A DNA stretch of 50,223 bases. Origin: CAYZJV01 sp049310885 (lineage in GTDB: Bacteria > Spirochaetota > Spirochaetia > Sphaerochaetales > Sphaerochaetaceae). Within the stretch, counting starts at the first letter, position 1; each line of letters starts with the position of its first letter. This document shows, piece after piece, positions 33,322-40,738 of the stretch. The position numbers and the translations under genes are program-made. Below the pieces are notes generated by a model, which saw only the letters and a list, made by a program, of their open reading frames with translations, had not been told where the DNA came from and made no database searches. The DNA lies in assembly GCF_049310885.1 (NCBI RefSeq), contig NZ_JBMDYO010000011.1:1-50223 (forward strand), written 5' to 3'.

Positions 33322-34462
33322 CAATGATATCATCCTCCCCATCGATACCAGTTCTTTTCGCGTATTCGCTCTTTAGGTGTACAATGGCGGGGTCTTTTGG
33401 ATCGATAGCTTCAGCCTTCTTCAGTAATTCATAGGCTTGGTTGAACTGCTCATCTCTCATATAGAGAAATGCGAGATTACTTAGAAGTTTGACATTTCCC
33501 TCATCGAGTTCCAAGGCGATCTCAAGATAGTTCTTGGACAATTCCTTGTCTCCCAACTCTAACGAGCATATGGAGAGTTCGTTATAAATATCGGCATTTT
33601 GCTCACCCAATTCCAAGCAACGGAGGAACGCCTGATTAGCTTCTTCAAAGCTACCCAATCTCCGGTTTGCCCATCCTTTGATGAACCAACCCGACCATAC
33701 CTTTGGATTGCTGACGATGAACGACTCAATCAAACGCAAAGCTTGTTCTTCATTGTTCATCTGCATCTCGTCAAAGGCTGCGTGGAGTGTCCTCTCACCC
33801 TCAATCCTTTCTGAGAGTTCATTGAAGTGGCGGGAGACAAGATCTTTTTTTTCACCTTCAGATGCTATCTTGAGATATTCGTTCAGGTATTCGTAAGCGA
33901 TCTCATCATTACCAAGAAAGAGGTTCAACAAACCAAATTCAGCCATAAGTAATTCTGAGAGTGGATTCTGGTCCAATCCTCTACGAAGGACATTGACTTG
34001 GTTTCCGATCGCCTCGTCATATGCGTCTTGCTTATCGGCATCCATGGCAATGCGCGCCTTCTGTCCATAGAGTACTGAGAGATTTACGAACAATTCAGGA
34101 ATATTAGGATTCAGGTAGCTTGCAGCAAGAAACAATTCTTCGGCAAATTCGAGATCTCCGTTGTTTGCTTTTGCTATTGCCGCCAGCTGTAATTCTTTCA
34201 CTACATCGGGCTGCAATGCCGTAAGCATGGATCTATAATAGTCTGAGTGCTCATGGTCGGGTTTGTGGGCAATTACCTTGATAAGCCCAGCTGCGATCAT
34301 CTCTATACGGATACCCGAGTTGGAGTCGATTCCTTTTCCTTGATCCGGAAGCTGTACTGGGATAGGGACATCCACAAGAAATGTGAACCCCTCTTGTTCT
34401 CTCTGGATGGAATCGGGGAGGGTGATGAATACGATATCGTCCATATCTGGTGTATTTGTCAT
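33314..34462 (-). CDS. TPR-repeat protein of unknown function
   Basis: This 382-residue protein has no signal peptide. The first 70 residues are a beta-rich domain I do not recognise. From about 85 to the end it is helical, with tetratricopeptide-like repeats, clearest at about 240-370. The C-terminus is acidic (GEDDIIDG). It is probably a scaffold or chaperone-like protein. The ATG at 34462 is only about 24 nt beyond the 6S RNA end, so readthrough of that transcript could supply its mRNA. It is coupled to tsaE by an 8 bp overlap. Confidence 0.8.
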   Translation of the reverse strand: MTNTPDMDDIVFITLPDSIQREQEGFTFLVDVPIPVQLPDQGKGIDSNSGIRIEMIAAGLIKVIAHKPDHEHSDYYRSMLTALQPDVVKELQLAAIAKANNGDLEFAEELFLAASYLNPNIPELFVNLSVLYGQKARIAMDADKQDAYDEAIGNQVNVLRRGLDQNPLSELLMAEFGLLNLFLGNDEIAYEYLNEYLKIASEGEKKDLVSRHFNELSERIEGERTLHAAFDEMQMNNEEQALRLIESFIVSNPKVWSGWFIKGWANRRLGSFEEANQAFLRCLELGEQNADIYNELSICSLELGDKELSKNYLEIALELDEGNVKLLSNLAFLYMRDEQFNQAYELLKKAEAIDPKDPAIVHLKSEYAKRTGIDGEDDIIDG

Positions 34463-34483
34463 GTATTTGATTTCCTAAAAAAA

Positions 34484-34672
34484 GAGGACCCGCAGTGCCG
34501 TTTAGAGGTTATCTCTTGAACCTAAGGTTCAAGGGGGAAACTTGGTGTCGAGCATTCTGTTCCCTCATCGAGAGGCGAACCTCCCGGGAGCAATACAACC
34601 CGGCTATACCGTTTCCCAATGATGTAGTTTGAGCCAAGAGAACTGTCTCTTCACGTACACCGCAGGCCCAAT
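34484..34672 (-). ncRNA. ssrS: 6S RNA
   Basis: The minus-strand transcript of about 185 nt has a 12 bp terminal stem (GGGCCTGCGGTG with CACTGCGGGTCC). It also has the hallmark CCTTGAACCTTAGGTTCAAG hairpin near the 3' end and a long, imperfect central region that should form the open bubble. A T7 tract follows the closing stem. 6S RNA mimics an open promoter and sequesters sigma70-RNA polymerase in stationary phase. The ends are approximate. Confidence 0.88.
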
Positions 34673-34702
34673 GAATTTCAATTCAATGCTACCACAGGTA
34701 GC

Positions 34703-34732
34703 AAAAAAACGGAACCATCTCTGGTTCCGTTT
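34703..34732 (-). terminator. Terminator of the infC-rpmI-rplT-coiled-coil operon
   Basis: On the minus strand, ACGGAACCA/TGGTTCCGT is a 9 bp stem with a 4 nt loop followed by seven T residues. It lies directly between the coiled-coil gene and 6S RNA. Confidence 0.93.
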
Positions 34733-34758
34733 CGCAGAATAATGGTGCGAGATCCAGC

Positions 34759-35100
34759 TTATTGAACCAGATCGTCGAGAGAAACCTCTTCAATAGAGGT
34801 TCCGCCACCGGCAGTAAAGCTGTCGGCGGCCTCGAGGTCTCCGGCGAGGTTGTCCATGATCTCGATATCATCAAGTCCCTGTATGGTACCAAGATGTTCG
34901 AGCGCATTGTTGATGCTCTCTTCGATAAGCTTACTATCGGAGCTGAAGTTGTCTGCGTATTTCTGAAGCTCTTCGTTATGGACGGAGAGTACTTCGACTT
35001 CGTCATTCAACTCCTCGATCTTCTTTTCAAGGTTCCGGATTAGAACCGTAGCCTTAACAATTCTCTGCTCTAGCAATTGTACTTTGTCGAGAGTAGTCAT
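34759..35100 (-). CDS. Small coiled-coil protein (ZapA/ZapB-like position)
   Basis: The 113-residue protein is a single coiled coil over about residues 3-60 (LEQRIVKATVLIRNLEKKI and LNDEVEVLSVHNEELQ), followed by an acidic tail. I choose ATG 35100, with AGGAGG 7-8 nt upstream; the longer frame's ATG sits upstream of that site. It is the last gene of the infC-rpmI-rplT operon and lies immediately upstream of 6S RNA. In gammaproteobacteria the cell-division coiled-coil gene zapA also precedes ssrS, so a division role is an attractive guess, but the sequence match is not strong enough to name it. Confidence 0.75.
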   Translation of the reverse strand: MTTLDKVQLLEQRIVKATVLIRNLEKKIEELNDEVEVLSVHNEELQKYADNFSSDSKLIEESINNALEHLGTIQGLDDIEIMDNLAGDLEAADSFTAGGGTSIEEVSLDDLVQ

Positions 35101-35129
35101 CGTGGACACCTCCTGTGTCAATATGCTTA

Positions 35130-35483
35130 TTATAAGACCTTCTTCACCTGTGCAACCAACTGAGAGAAGGCAGCCTTGTCCTCAATAGCCATGTTGGACA
35201 ATGCTTTTCTATTAATCTCGATGTTTGCGAGTTTGAGACCATGCATGAACTGAGAGTAGTTAATGCCCTCAGCCTGGACTCCTGCGGAAATCCTGGCGAT
35301 CCAAAGGGAACGGAAATCCCGTTTCTTCCGGCGGCGGTCACGGTAGGCGTATTGCCCTGCTTTAGCGACAGCATCCTTGGCAACACGATAGTTAGTACTA
35401 CGGCGTCCCCAGTATCCTTTGGCCTGTTCGATGATCTTCTTTCTTCGGTCCTTGTGTTTGGTTCCGTCTACAGCTCTTGGCAT
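35130..35483 (-). CDS. rplT: 50S ribosomal protein L20
   Basis: This 117-residue, very basic protein has the L20 pattern (MPRAVDGTKHKDRRKKIIEQAKG cut by KGYWGRR, then YAYRDRRRKKRDFR and LWIARI). L20 is needed early in 50S assembly and represses its own operon in several bacteria. GGGGAGGAG precedes the ATG. It is 14 bp after rpmI. Confidence 0.98.
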   Translation of the reverse strand: MPRAVDGTKHKDRRKKIIEQAKGYWGRRSTNYRVAKDAVAKAGQYAYRDRRRKKRDFRSLWIARISAGVQAEGINYSQFMHGLKLANIEINRKALSNMAIEDKAAFSQLVAQVKKVL

Positions 35484-35497
35484 TCGTCACTCCTCCC

Positions 35498-35698
35498 CTA
35501 AAAATTGTACGGAAGCAAGACTTTTGCTTTCTTTGCTTCAGCGTCGCTCAAAATACCACTGTGACGAAGATTTCTCTTGCGTTTGGTATTCTTCTTGGTG
35601 AGGATGTGTCGGAGACCCTGCTTTTTGTAGCGGACCTTTCCGGACCCAGTTACCGAGTACCGCTTGGCAGCGGCTTTTCTTGTTTTCATTTTTGGCAT
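35498..35698 (-). CDS. rpmI: 50S ribosomal protein L35
   Basis: This 66-residue basic protein has the standard L35 start MPKMKTRKAAAKR and a KKQGLRHILTKK core. GAGGTAATTC precedes the ATG. The 84 bp gap upstream, to infC, contains two short inverted repeats (CCAAGGGG/CCTTG-like and ATCCC/GGGAT) that could be part of an L20 autoregulatory site; this is speculative. Confidence 0.98.
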   Translation of the reverse strand: MPKMKTRKAAAKRYSVTGSGKVRYKKQGLRHILTKKNTKRKRNLRHSGILSDAEAKKAKVLLPYNF

Positions 35699-35782
35699 GA
35701 ATTACCTCTTTTGCGCCCTCAAGGAACAAGAACCCCTTGGAGCTGCGTATTTGAAATCATCCCAACGGGATGGTTTTGACCA

Positions 35783-36313
35783 CTAGCGTTTGCCTTTGGC
35801 AGGACTGATGATAAGACTCATCATCCTCCCCTCCATCATAGCCTGACGATCCAGATTAAATTTTACATCTCTATCGGTGAGTATCTGCAAAATCGTATCG
35901 AGAACAACCTTACCCAATTCGGTGTGGGCGAGTTCCCTACCTCTGAAACGGACTGAAATCTTGACTTTGTTACCTTCTTCGAGGAATTCAGCTATCGCCT
36001 TTGTCTTGAACTCCATATCATGGCGTTCGATTTTCGGCTGCATCCTGATCTCTTTCAATTTGACGATCGTTTGATGCTTCTTAGCTTCCCTGTTCCGTTT
36101 TTCCTGCTCATACCGATATTTGCCATAATCGAGTACCTTGCACACCGGAGGGTTTGCATTTGGAGAAACCTCCACCAGATCCATTCCTGCCTGCTCGGCA
36201 AGTTCCATGGCGGCGAAGGTGTTCATTACACCCTGCTGATTCCCTTCGGCATCTATGACGAATACCTCTCTAGAGCGGATCTGTCTGTTGATCCTCAATT
36301 CTTTCGTAGCCAA
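35783..36313 (-). CDS. infC: Translation initiation factor IF-3
   Basis: IF-3 checks start-codon and initiator-tRNA pairing and keeps 30S subunits free. The 176-residue protein has an N-domain (RINRQIRSREVFVIDAEG), a Lys/Arg linker (YEQEKRNREAKKHQ) and a C-domain (EIRMQPKIERHDMEFK). The only start giving the normal length is TTG 36313, with GGGAG 5 nt upstream; the reading frame back to 36400 begins with unrelated hydrophobic sequence. E. coli infC uses a rare AUU start for self-control, so a non-AUG start here may do likewise. Confidence 0.95.
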   Translation of the reverse strand: MATKELRINRQIRSREVFVIDAEGNQQGVMNTFAAMELAEQAGMDLVEVSPNANPPVCKVLDYGKYRYEQEKRNREAKKHQTIVKLKEIRMQPKIERHDMEFKTKAIAEFLEEGNKVKISVRFRGRELAHTELGKVVLDTILQILTDRDVKFNLDRQAMMEGRMMSLIISPAKGKR

Positions 36314-36440
36314 TCGTTCTCCCTGTGTCTCAATGAAACCGCATTGATGGATTTGTAAGAATAAACCTACCTGCAAAACTATAACACAAGGCCCCACCAC
36401 TCGTCAAAGGGGGGACCTCGTATTTCGTCCTATTCGATAC

Positions 36441-37433
36441 TTATGCCTGATTGGCAGAGCCAAGAACGTTAATATTCTTGTGCATATACATCTCTTTGAG
36501 TGCCTTTCTGGCAGGACCGAGATACTTACGTGGATCGAATTCGCCAGGATTGTCGTTCATCGTCTTCCTGATGAGAGCTGTCATGGCCAAACGGCCATCA
36601 CTGTCGATATTGATCTTACAGACAGCGGACTTGGAAGCCTTGCGCAACTGCTCTTCGGGAATTCCAACAGAATCCTTCAGCTTGCCACCATTTTCGTTGA
36701 TAATTTTTACATATTCCTGAGGGACCGATGATGAGCCATGCAATACAATGGGGAATCCGGGAAGTTCCTTCTCAATCTCCTCAAGGATGTCGAAACGCAA
36801 TGGGGGAGGAATAAGGACGCCATCCTCATTACGGGTGCACTGCTCGGGTTTGAACTTGTTAGCACCATGACTGGTACCGATGGAGATAGCCAAAGAATCA
36901 ACACCGGTCTTGCTTACGAAGTCTACTACCTCTTCCGGCTGTGTATAGGTGGAGTGCTCAGCAACGACATCGTCTTCGATCCCGGCAAGGACTCCTAGCT
37001 CTCCTTCAACAGTCACACCATGAGCATGGGCATACTCAACGACCTTCTTGGTGAGAGCGACATTTTCGTCGTAAGGGAAGTGGGATCCGTCGATCATCAC
37101 AGATGAGAATCCGTTGTCGATGCATTCCTTACAGGTTTCGAACGAATCGCCATGGTCAAGGTGGAGTACAATAGGAATTTCATAACCGAGTTCCTTGGCG
37201 TATTCACCGGCGCCCTTTGCCATATTCCGCAGGAGATTGAGGTTCGCATAGTCACGAGCCCCTTTCGATACCTGCAGGATAACAGGGGACTTGGTTTCTA
37301 CACAGGCCTGGATAATTGCCTGCAACTGTTCCATGTTGTTGAAATTGTAAGCTGGGATCGCGTACCCGCCTTTGACGGCCTTCGCGAACATCTCCTTGGT
37401 GTTTACCAATCCGAGATCTTTGTATGATGTCAT
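36441..37433 (-). CDS. fba: Class II fructose-bisphosphate aldolase
   Basis: This zinc-dependent aldolase cleaves fructose 1,6-bisphosphate in glycolysis. The 330-residue protein has AIPAYNFNN near the start, the zinc motif LHLDHGDS at about 91-98, VEGELGVLAG, and a glycine-rich phosphate loop followed by HGSSSVPQE. ATG 37433 is preceded by AAAGGAG; the upstream ATG 37454 would put that site inside the gene. A weak GC-rich hairpin between this gene and infC (about 36392-36420) may terminate or attenuate transcription. Confidence 0.96.
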   Translation of the reverse strand: MTSYKDLGLVNTKEMFAKAVKGGYAIPAYNFNNMEQLQAIIQACVETKSPVILQVSKGARDYANLNLLRNMAKGAGEYAKELGYEIPIVLHLDHGDSFETCKECIDNGFSSVMIDGSHFPYDENVALTKKVVEYAHAHGVTVEGELGVLAGIEDDVVAEHSTYTQPEEVVDFVSKTGVDSLAISIGTSHGANKFKPEQCTRNEDGVLIPPPLRFDILEEIEKELPGFPIVLHGSSSVPQEYVKIINENGGKLKDSVGIPEEQLRKASKSAVCKINIDSDGRLAMTALIRKTMNDNPGEFDPRKYLGPARKALKEMYMHKNINVLGSANQA

Positions 37434-37476
37434 ACGGATTATCACTCCTTTCATAAGGTGGTTTTGTATCTCTTTA

Positions 37477-37506
37477 AATTTACTTCTTTTACTTCCTCTT
37501 GGTCAA
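37477..37506 (-). promoter_or_regulatory. Predicted promoter of fba
   Basis: On the minus strand: TTGACC, 18 bp, TAAATT. The leader to ATG 37433 is about 35 nt and contains the Shine-Dalgarno. Confidence 0.5.
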
Positions 37507-37531
37507 CCGGCGAATCTTACCATAACGTTTG

Positions 37532-37560
37532 TTGACCAGTCGGTAGCCGATTGATACAGT
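37532..37560 (+). promoter_or_regulatory. Predicted promoter of the periplasmic-binding-like gene (leaderless)
   Basis: TTGACC, 17 bp, TACAGT, then 6 nt to ATG 37567. Its -35 and the oppositely oriented fba -35 make up the conspicuous TGGTCAAC/GTTGACCA inverted repeat at 37500-37538. Confidence 0.6.
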
Positions 37561-37566
37561 AGATCC

Positions 37567-38487
37567 ATGCGAAAAAGGTTTCTGCTCCTTATCATCATGA
37601 GCTCTATCCTAGTCCTTGCCATAGGAGGCGGTTTTCTCTGGCTCTTTTTTCCATTACGGGAGGAGGTTCTGATAATTTCTGATAACCGTTATATCGAAAA
37701 CCATATACCGGTAGGAGAGCAGTGGAAACTCCGGTTTTCCCTCGCATCCATAGGAAAGAAGCTGAGCATGGAAACGATAGAGTTTGATACCTTGGGAGAT
37801 CCTGACAATCTGGATACTTTGATTTCGGATTCCCGTACAGCCAGAACCTCTCTGATCGTCTTTTCTCCACTAATCACTTCTGATATCGTACTCCATCAAG
37901 ATGTATGGACACAGCGGCTGTCCCAGTTGCATGGAGAGGGAATCTCATCCGTGGGAATCGGAGTCGCGCCGGAGGGTCTGTTTGACCTACTTTTCACGTA
38001 TGAAAATTCGTCTTCTGGCTGGTCCGAGGCTGCAAAAGCGCTTTCTCTTCTATCCAAGGACAATCCCTTGCCAACTGTTCTTCTCTATACGGCGGGGGAG
38101 GTCAATGCGGAAGCTAACGCAAGACTTTTCGAACAACACTATAAAGAGCGAGTATTAGAAGTTCTTCCGGTATCGCTGAGTACCAGAGCTGCAATAGATA
38201 CTACGGTGGAGAAGCTATCCGATATGGGAGCATTGTATGTGGTTTCTCCCTATGTGGAAGGGTTGGCCCAATACGCTTCAGAGACCAATGATCAAAAAAT
38301 ACGATGGATCGTAGATGCTTCTTATACCCCGGTGATTCAACGGCGTAATCTCGAAGGAGTAGTTGCCGATGATCTAGGTGCCTCATTGGTTGAACTTTTC
38401 TCAAGTGGATTTGAGAATAGGTCAGGTGGAGTTTCCATCCGGAGCCCGCTTTTTACTACCTATCGTTCTATGAAAAGAGCCTGGTGA
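37567..38487 (+). CDS. Membrane-anchored or secreted periplasmic-binding-protein-like protein
   Basis: The 306-residue protein has one N-terminal hydrophobic segment (LLLIIMSSILVLAIGGGFLWLFF). The rest is an alternating alpha/beta domain resembling the type I periplasmic-binding fold (SLIVFSPLITSD, GISSVGIGV, PTVLLYTAG and GALYVVSPYVEGLAQYA strands). No transporter genes are adjacent. The 3' end overlaps the convergent tatD gene by 20 bp. The ligand and role are unknown. The ATG lacks a Shine-Dalgarno and lies 6 nt after a -10. Confidence 0.72.
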   Translation: MRKRFLLLIIMSSILVLAIGGGFLWLFFPLREEVLIISDNRYIENHIPVGEQWKLRFSLASIGKKLSMETIEFDTLGDPDNLDTLISDSRTARTSLIVFSPLITSDIVLHQDVWTQRLSQLHGEGISSVGIGVAPEGLFDLLFTYENSSSGWSEAAKALSLLSKDNPLPTVLLYTAGEVNAEANARLFEQHYKERVLEVLPVSLSTRAAIDTTVEKLSDMGALYVVSPYVEGLAQYASETNDQKIRWIVDASYTPVIQRRNLEGVVADDLGASLVELFSSGFENRSGGVSIRSPLFTTYRSMKRAW

Positions 38488-39241
38488 AGTTTTCTTTTAC
38501 CGTTATAATCAGCTCCTCGAGTGATAGATCTTTGATTTCGGCTGTCTTTTTATAGATTTCCACCATACGTAATGGTGTATTTACCGTACCGCGATAGGGC
38601 TCAGGTGAGAGATAGGGACTATCCGTCTCCAGTAACAAACGGTCAGTCGGTATCTTCTTCAGTGTATCTCTCAACTGTTGGTTCTTTTTATAGGTAATAG
38701 GCCCCGCGAATGAAATGAGCAATCCCCGATCGAGAGCCTTCTTGGCAAGATCCCATGAACTAGAGAAGCAATGCATGATTCCACTGGTCTTCAGTGGCAG
38801 TGTATCGAGCAGATGCATCATATCTGAATCGGCGTTCCTTGTATGGATAATGATTGGGACTCCCATGCGGTCAGCCAATCGGGCTTGGTCTGAGAACAAC
38901 TGTATCTGTCTTTCAACTGTTCCATAGTTCCAGTGATAGTCCAATCCTATCTCACCTATGGCATCACAGCGCAAATTTTCTATATGGTCAATGAATCGTA
39001 ATACAATTTTCTCGATCGGTTCAGCTCCCTGGGCTCCCCATGGACCAATGCCAGCAGCCCTCATGATCTGCGGGTAGTGTTCAAGTAGAGCCGTCCTACG
39101 AAAGAGGTCATTCTCCTCAACCCCTATATCGATTCCGCCAGCGAAACCGGCCGATTGCATTCCTTCGAGAATCTTTTCGGGATCTATGCCCTTTTTCTGC
39201 ATTTCTAAAAGGTGGAAATGTGAGTCTATGAGCTGTTCCAT
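38468..39241 (-). CDS. TatD family metal-dependent DNase/hydrolase
   Basis: The 257-residue TIM-barrel protein has the N-terminal DSHFHL metal motif, EIGLDYHW, PIIIHTRNA, MHCFSSS and LLETDSPYLSPEPYRG. This is the full set for TatD/YcfH-type 3'-5' nucleases. It acts in the cytoplasm. The last 20 bp overlap the opposing gene. The ATG at 39241 lies 6 nt after a predicted -10 without a Shine-Dalgarno. Confidence 0.93.
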   Translation of the reverse strand: MEQLIDSHFHLLEMQKKGIDPEKILEGMQSAGFAGGIDIGVEENDLFRRTALLEHYPQIMRAAGIGPWGAQGAEPIEKIVLRFIDHIENLRCDAIGEIGLDYHWNYGTVERQIQLFSDQARLADRMGVPIIIHTRNADSDMMHLLDTLPLKTSGIMHCFSSSWDLAKKALDRGLLISFAGPITYKKNQQLRDTLKKIPTDRLLLETDSPYLSPEPYRGTVNTPLRMVEIYKKTAEIKDLSLEELIITVKENFTRLFS

Positions 39242-39247
39242 GGAAGT

Positions 39248-39276
39248 ATCCTAGCGATTGAAGACAATCGGGACAA
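39248..39276 (-). promoter_or_regulatory. Predicted promoter of tatD-like gene (leaderless)
   Basis: On the minus strand: TTGTCC, 17 bp, TAGGAT, then 6 nt to ATG 39241. Confidence 0.5.
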
Positions 39277-39425
39277 GTAGAAAAGCGATTCATATATACC
39301 ACCTCGACATGAATCGTATTGTGGAGCTCTGGTGACATTGTCACTGACTGATACCACCGGATCTAGTATGCTATGGATAAAAATAGATAGAAACAAATCG
39401 GTTTATCCGATATGAGGAGATGATA

Positions 39426-39743
39426 ATGATTACTCATGTAACAGAAGAGAATTTCGAACAGGAGGTACTGAAGGCAGATGTTCCTGTACTTGTCGACTTT
39501 TGGGCTGCCTGGTGTGGCCCTTGTAGGATCCAGGGAGAGATTCTTGATGCATTCGATAAAGATCTGAATACTACAGAAGCTAAAATAGTGAAAGTGGACG
39601 TGGATACTTCCCCGAATCTCTCGTTCGAGTACCAGATTATGAGTATTCCTACGATGATGGTATTTAAGAATGGAGAGGCTGTGGACAAACAGGTTGGCGT
39701 TCGTAATGAATCGATGATGCGCAGTATGCTCGGTATAGCATAA
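39426..39743 (+). CDS. trxA: Thioredoxin
   Basis: The 105-residue protein has the active site WCGPC (Cys30 and Cys33), DFWAAWC strand-loop and the cis-proline loop SIPTMM. After the active site the usual Lys/Met...Pro helix reads RIQGEILDAF, so the helix-kinking proline (Pro40 in E. coli) is missing. It probably serves as electron carrier for the TrxB at 31227. I choose ATG 39426, with GAGGAG 6-7 nt upstream; ATG 39420 is too close. Confidence 0.94.
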   Translation: MITHVTEENFEQEVLKADVPVLVDFWAAWCGPCRIQGEILDAFDKDLNTTEAKIVKVDVDTSPNLSFEYQIMSIPTMMVFKNGEAVDKQVGVRNESMMRSMLGIA

Positions 39744-39779
39744 TCCGATAAGCAGTTTTCTGTACCACTAAGATACGCT

Positions 39780-39812
39780 GGGACCACACGAACGTGGTCC
39801 CTAATTTTTTTT
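39780..39812 (+). terminator. Terminator after trxA
   Basis: The 8 bp stem GGGACCAC/GTGGTCCC with a 6 nt loop is followed by TAATTTTTTTT. Confidence 0.95.
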
Positions 39813-39817
39813 CTTGC

Positions 39818-40492
39818 TCAAGTTAGCGCGTAGAGACCTTCCCGGTCGAGTAGCGTGATGCCACCACGGGAGAGCTTCACTAGGTGATCTTCTTGGAAAC
39901 GACTGAGCATCCTCGTAACTACCTCTCGCGCAGTTCCCAGATCCCTTGCAATGGCATCATGGGTAATCGAGAAAGAGTCGTCACCGGCAATAGCTGCTGT
40001 CTCCAGAAGGTGCATAGCCAGCCTCCGGTCGAAACTCATGAATACTACCTGTTCCACTACCCACATAACATCGCTGAAACGCGATGAGACCAATTGGTTG
40101 GTGAAATCCTGTACTTGGGTATTGGTTTTTCCGACCTCTTGGTAGGAATCGGTGGTTACCCTAAGCATGGTGGTCTTTCGTTCAGCCTGGATATGGACAT
40201 CGAAGGTGATATTCCTTATGAGGCATGAGGCGGAGAGTACGCATACATCCCGATCGAACAATCGGTAGAGGGTGATCTCTTTTCCTGATTCGCTGATTAT
40301 GTAGATCCTGAGCTGGCCTGAAACCACCATGAGCATTCCCGTACATTTATTTCGGTCCTCATGGACTATAGCTCCTTTGTCGTGGGTGAACCGTATGGTT
40401 CCATCAAGAATGATCTGTTTTTCGCGATCATCAAGACCATCCCAGAAAGGAAAGTTCTCTTGTAGTGCCTGAAAATCTTGTTGCTCCAGCAT
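39818..40492 (-). CDS. Crp/Fnr family transcription regulator
   Basis: The 224-residue protein has an N-terminal cyclic-nucleotide-binding-like beta-barrel (about 20-125) and a C-terminal winged helix (about 150-215, DAIARDLGTAREVVTRMLSRFQ recognition helix region). The four-cysteine iron-sulphur pattern of Fnr is absent, and the phosphate-binding signature of true cAMP receptors is not clear. AAGGAG precedes the ATG. It sits next to the ferrous iron operon, separated by a terminator, so a link to anaerobic or redox control is possible. Confidence 0.88.
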   Translation of the reverse strand: MLEQQDFQALQENFPFWDGLDDREKQIILDGTIRFTHDKGAIVHEDRNKCTGMLMVVSGQLRIYIISESGKEITLYRLFDRDVCVLSASCLIRNITFDVHIQAERKTTMLRVTTDSYQEVGKTNTQVQDFTNQLVSSRFSDVMWVVEQVVFMSFDRRLAMHLLETAAIAGDDSFSITHDAIARDLGTAREVVTRMLSRFQEDHLVKLSRGGITLLDREGLYALT

Positions 40493-40524
40493 CCGCCATC
40501 TCCTTCAGATGATCCATAATAATG

Positions 40525-40557
40525 CAAAAAGGGAGTGGCACTCAAGGCACACTCCCC
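40525..40557 (-). terminator. Terminator of the feo operon
   Basis: On the minus strand, GGGAGTG and CACTCCC form the stem and TTTTTGC follows. It lies about 20 bp after the small Cys-rich gene. Confidence 0.8.
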
Positions 40558-40576
40558 AACTTGGCATACGAATAGC

Positions 40577-40723
40577 TCAGTTCTCACGTTTATCACATGC
40601 ATATGGACAAGTTCCGCAACCACTATGGCAAGAACCTTTTCCCTTCTTGTTGTTTCGGAACATGGTAAACACGATTGCTCCGAGTGAGCCAAAAACGATG
40701 ATGCCGACAATTATATTGGCCAT
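40577..40723 (-). CDS. FeoB-associated Cys-rich small membrane protein
   Basis: The 48-residue protein has one transmembrane helix (IIVGIIVFGSLGAIVFTMF), a basic patch (RNNKKGKG) and a C-terminal CxxxCxxCxxxC cluster (CHSGCGTCPYAC). This layout is typical of the small proteins encoded after feoB in many anaerobes. AAGGAG lies 8 nt before the ATG. It starts 15 bp after the feoB stop. The cysteines could bind iron or a cluster at the inner face of the FeoB pore; that is inference. Confidence 0.9.
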   Translation of the reverse strand: MANIIVGIIVFGSLGAIVFTMFRNNKKGKGSCHSGCGTCPYACDKREN

Positions 40724-40738
40724 AAGTTAATCTCCTTT

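Noticed and set aside
37500..37538. Inverted repeat TGGTCAAC/GTTGACCA as a regulator operator
   Set aside because: Each arm is better explained as a -35 hexamer of one of two divergent promoters.
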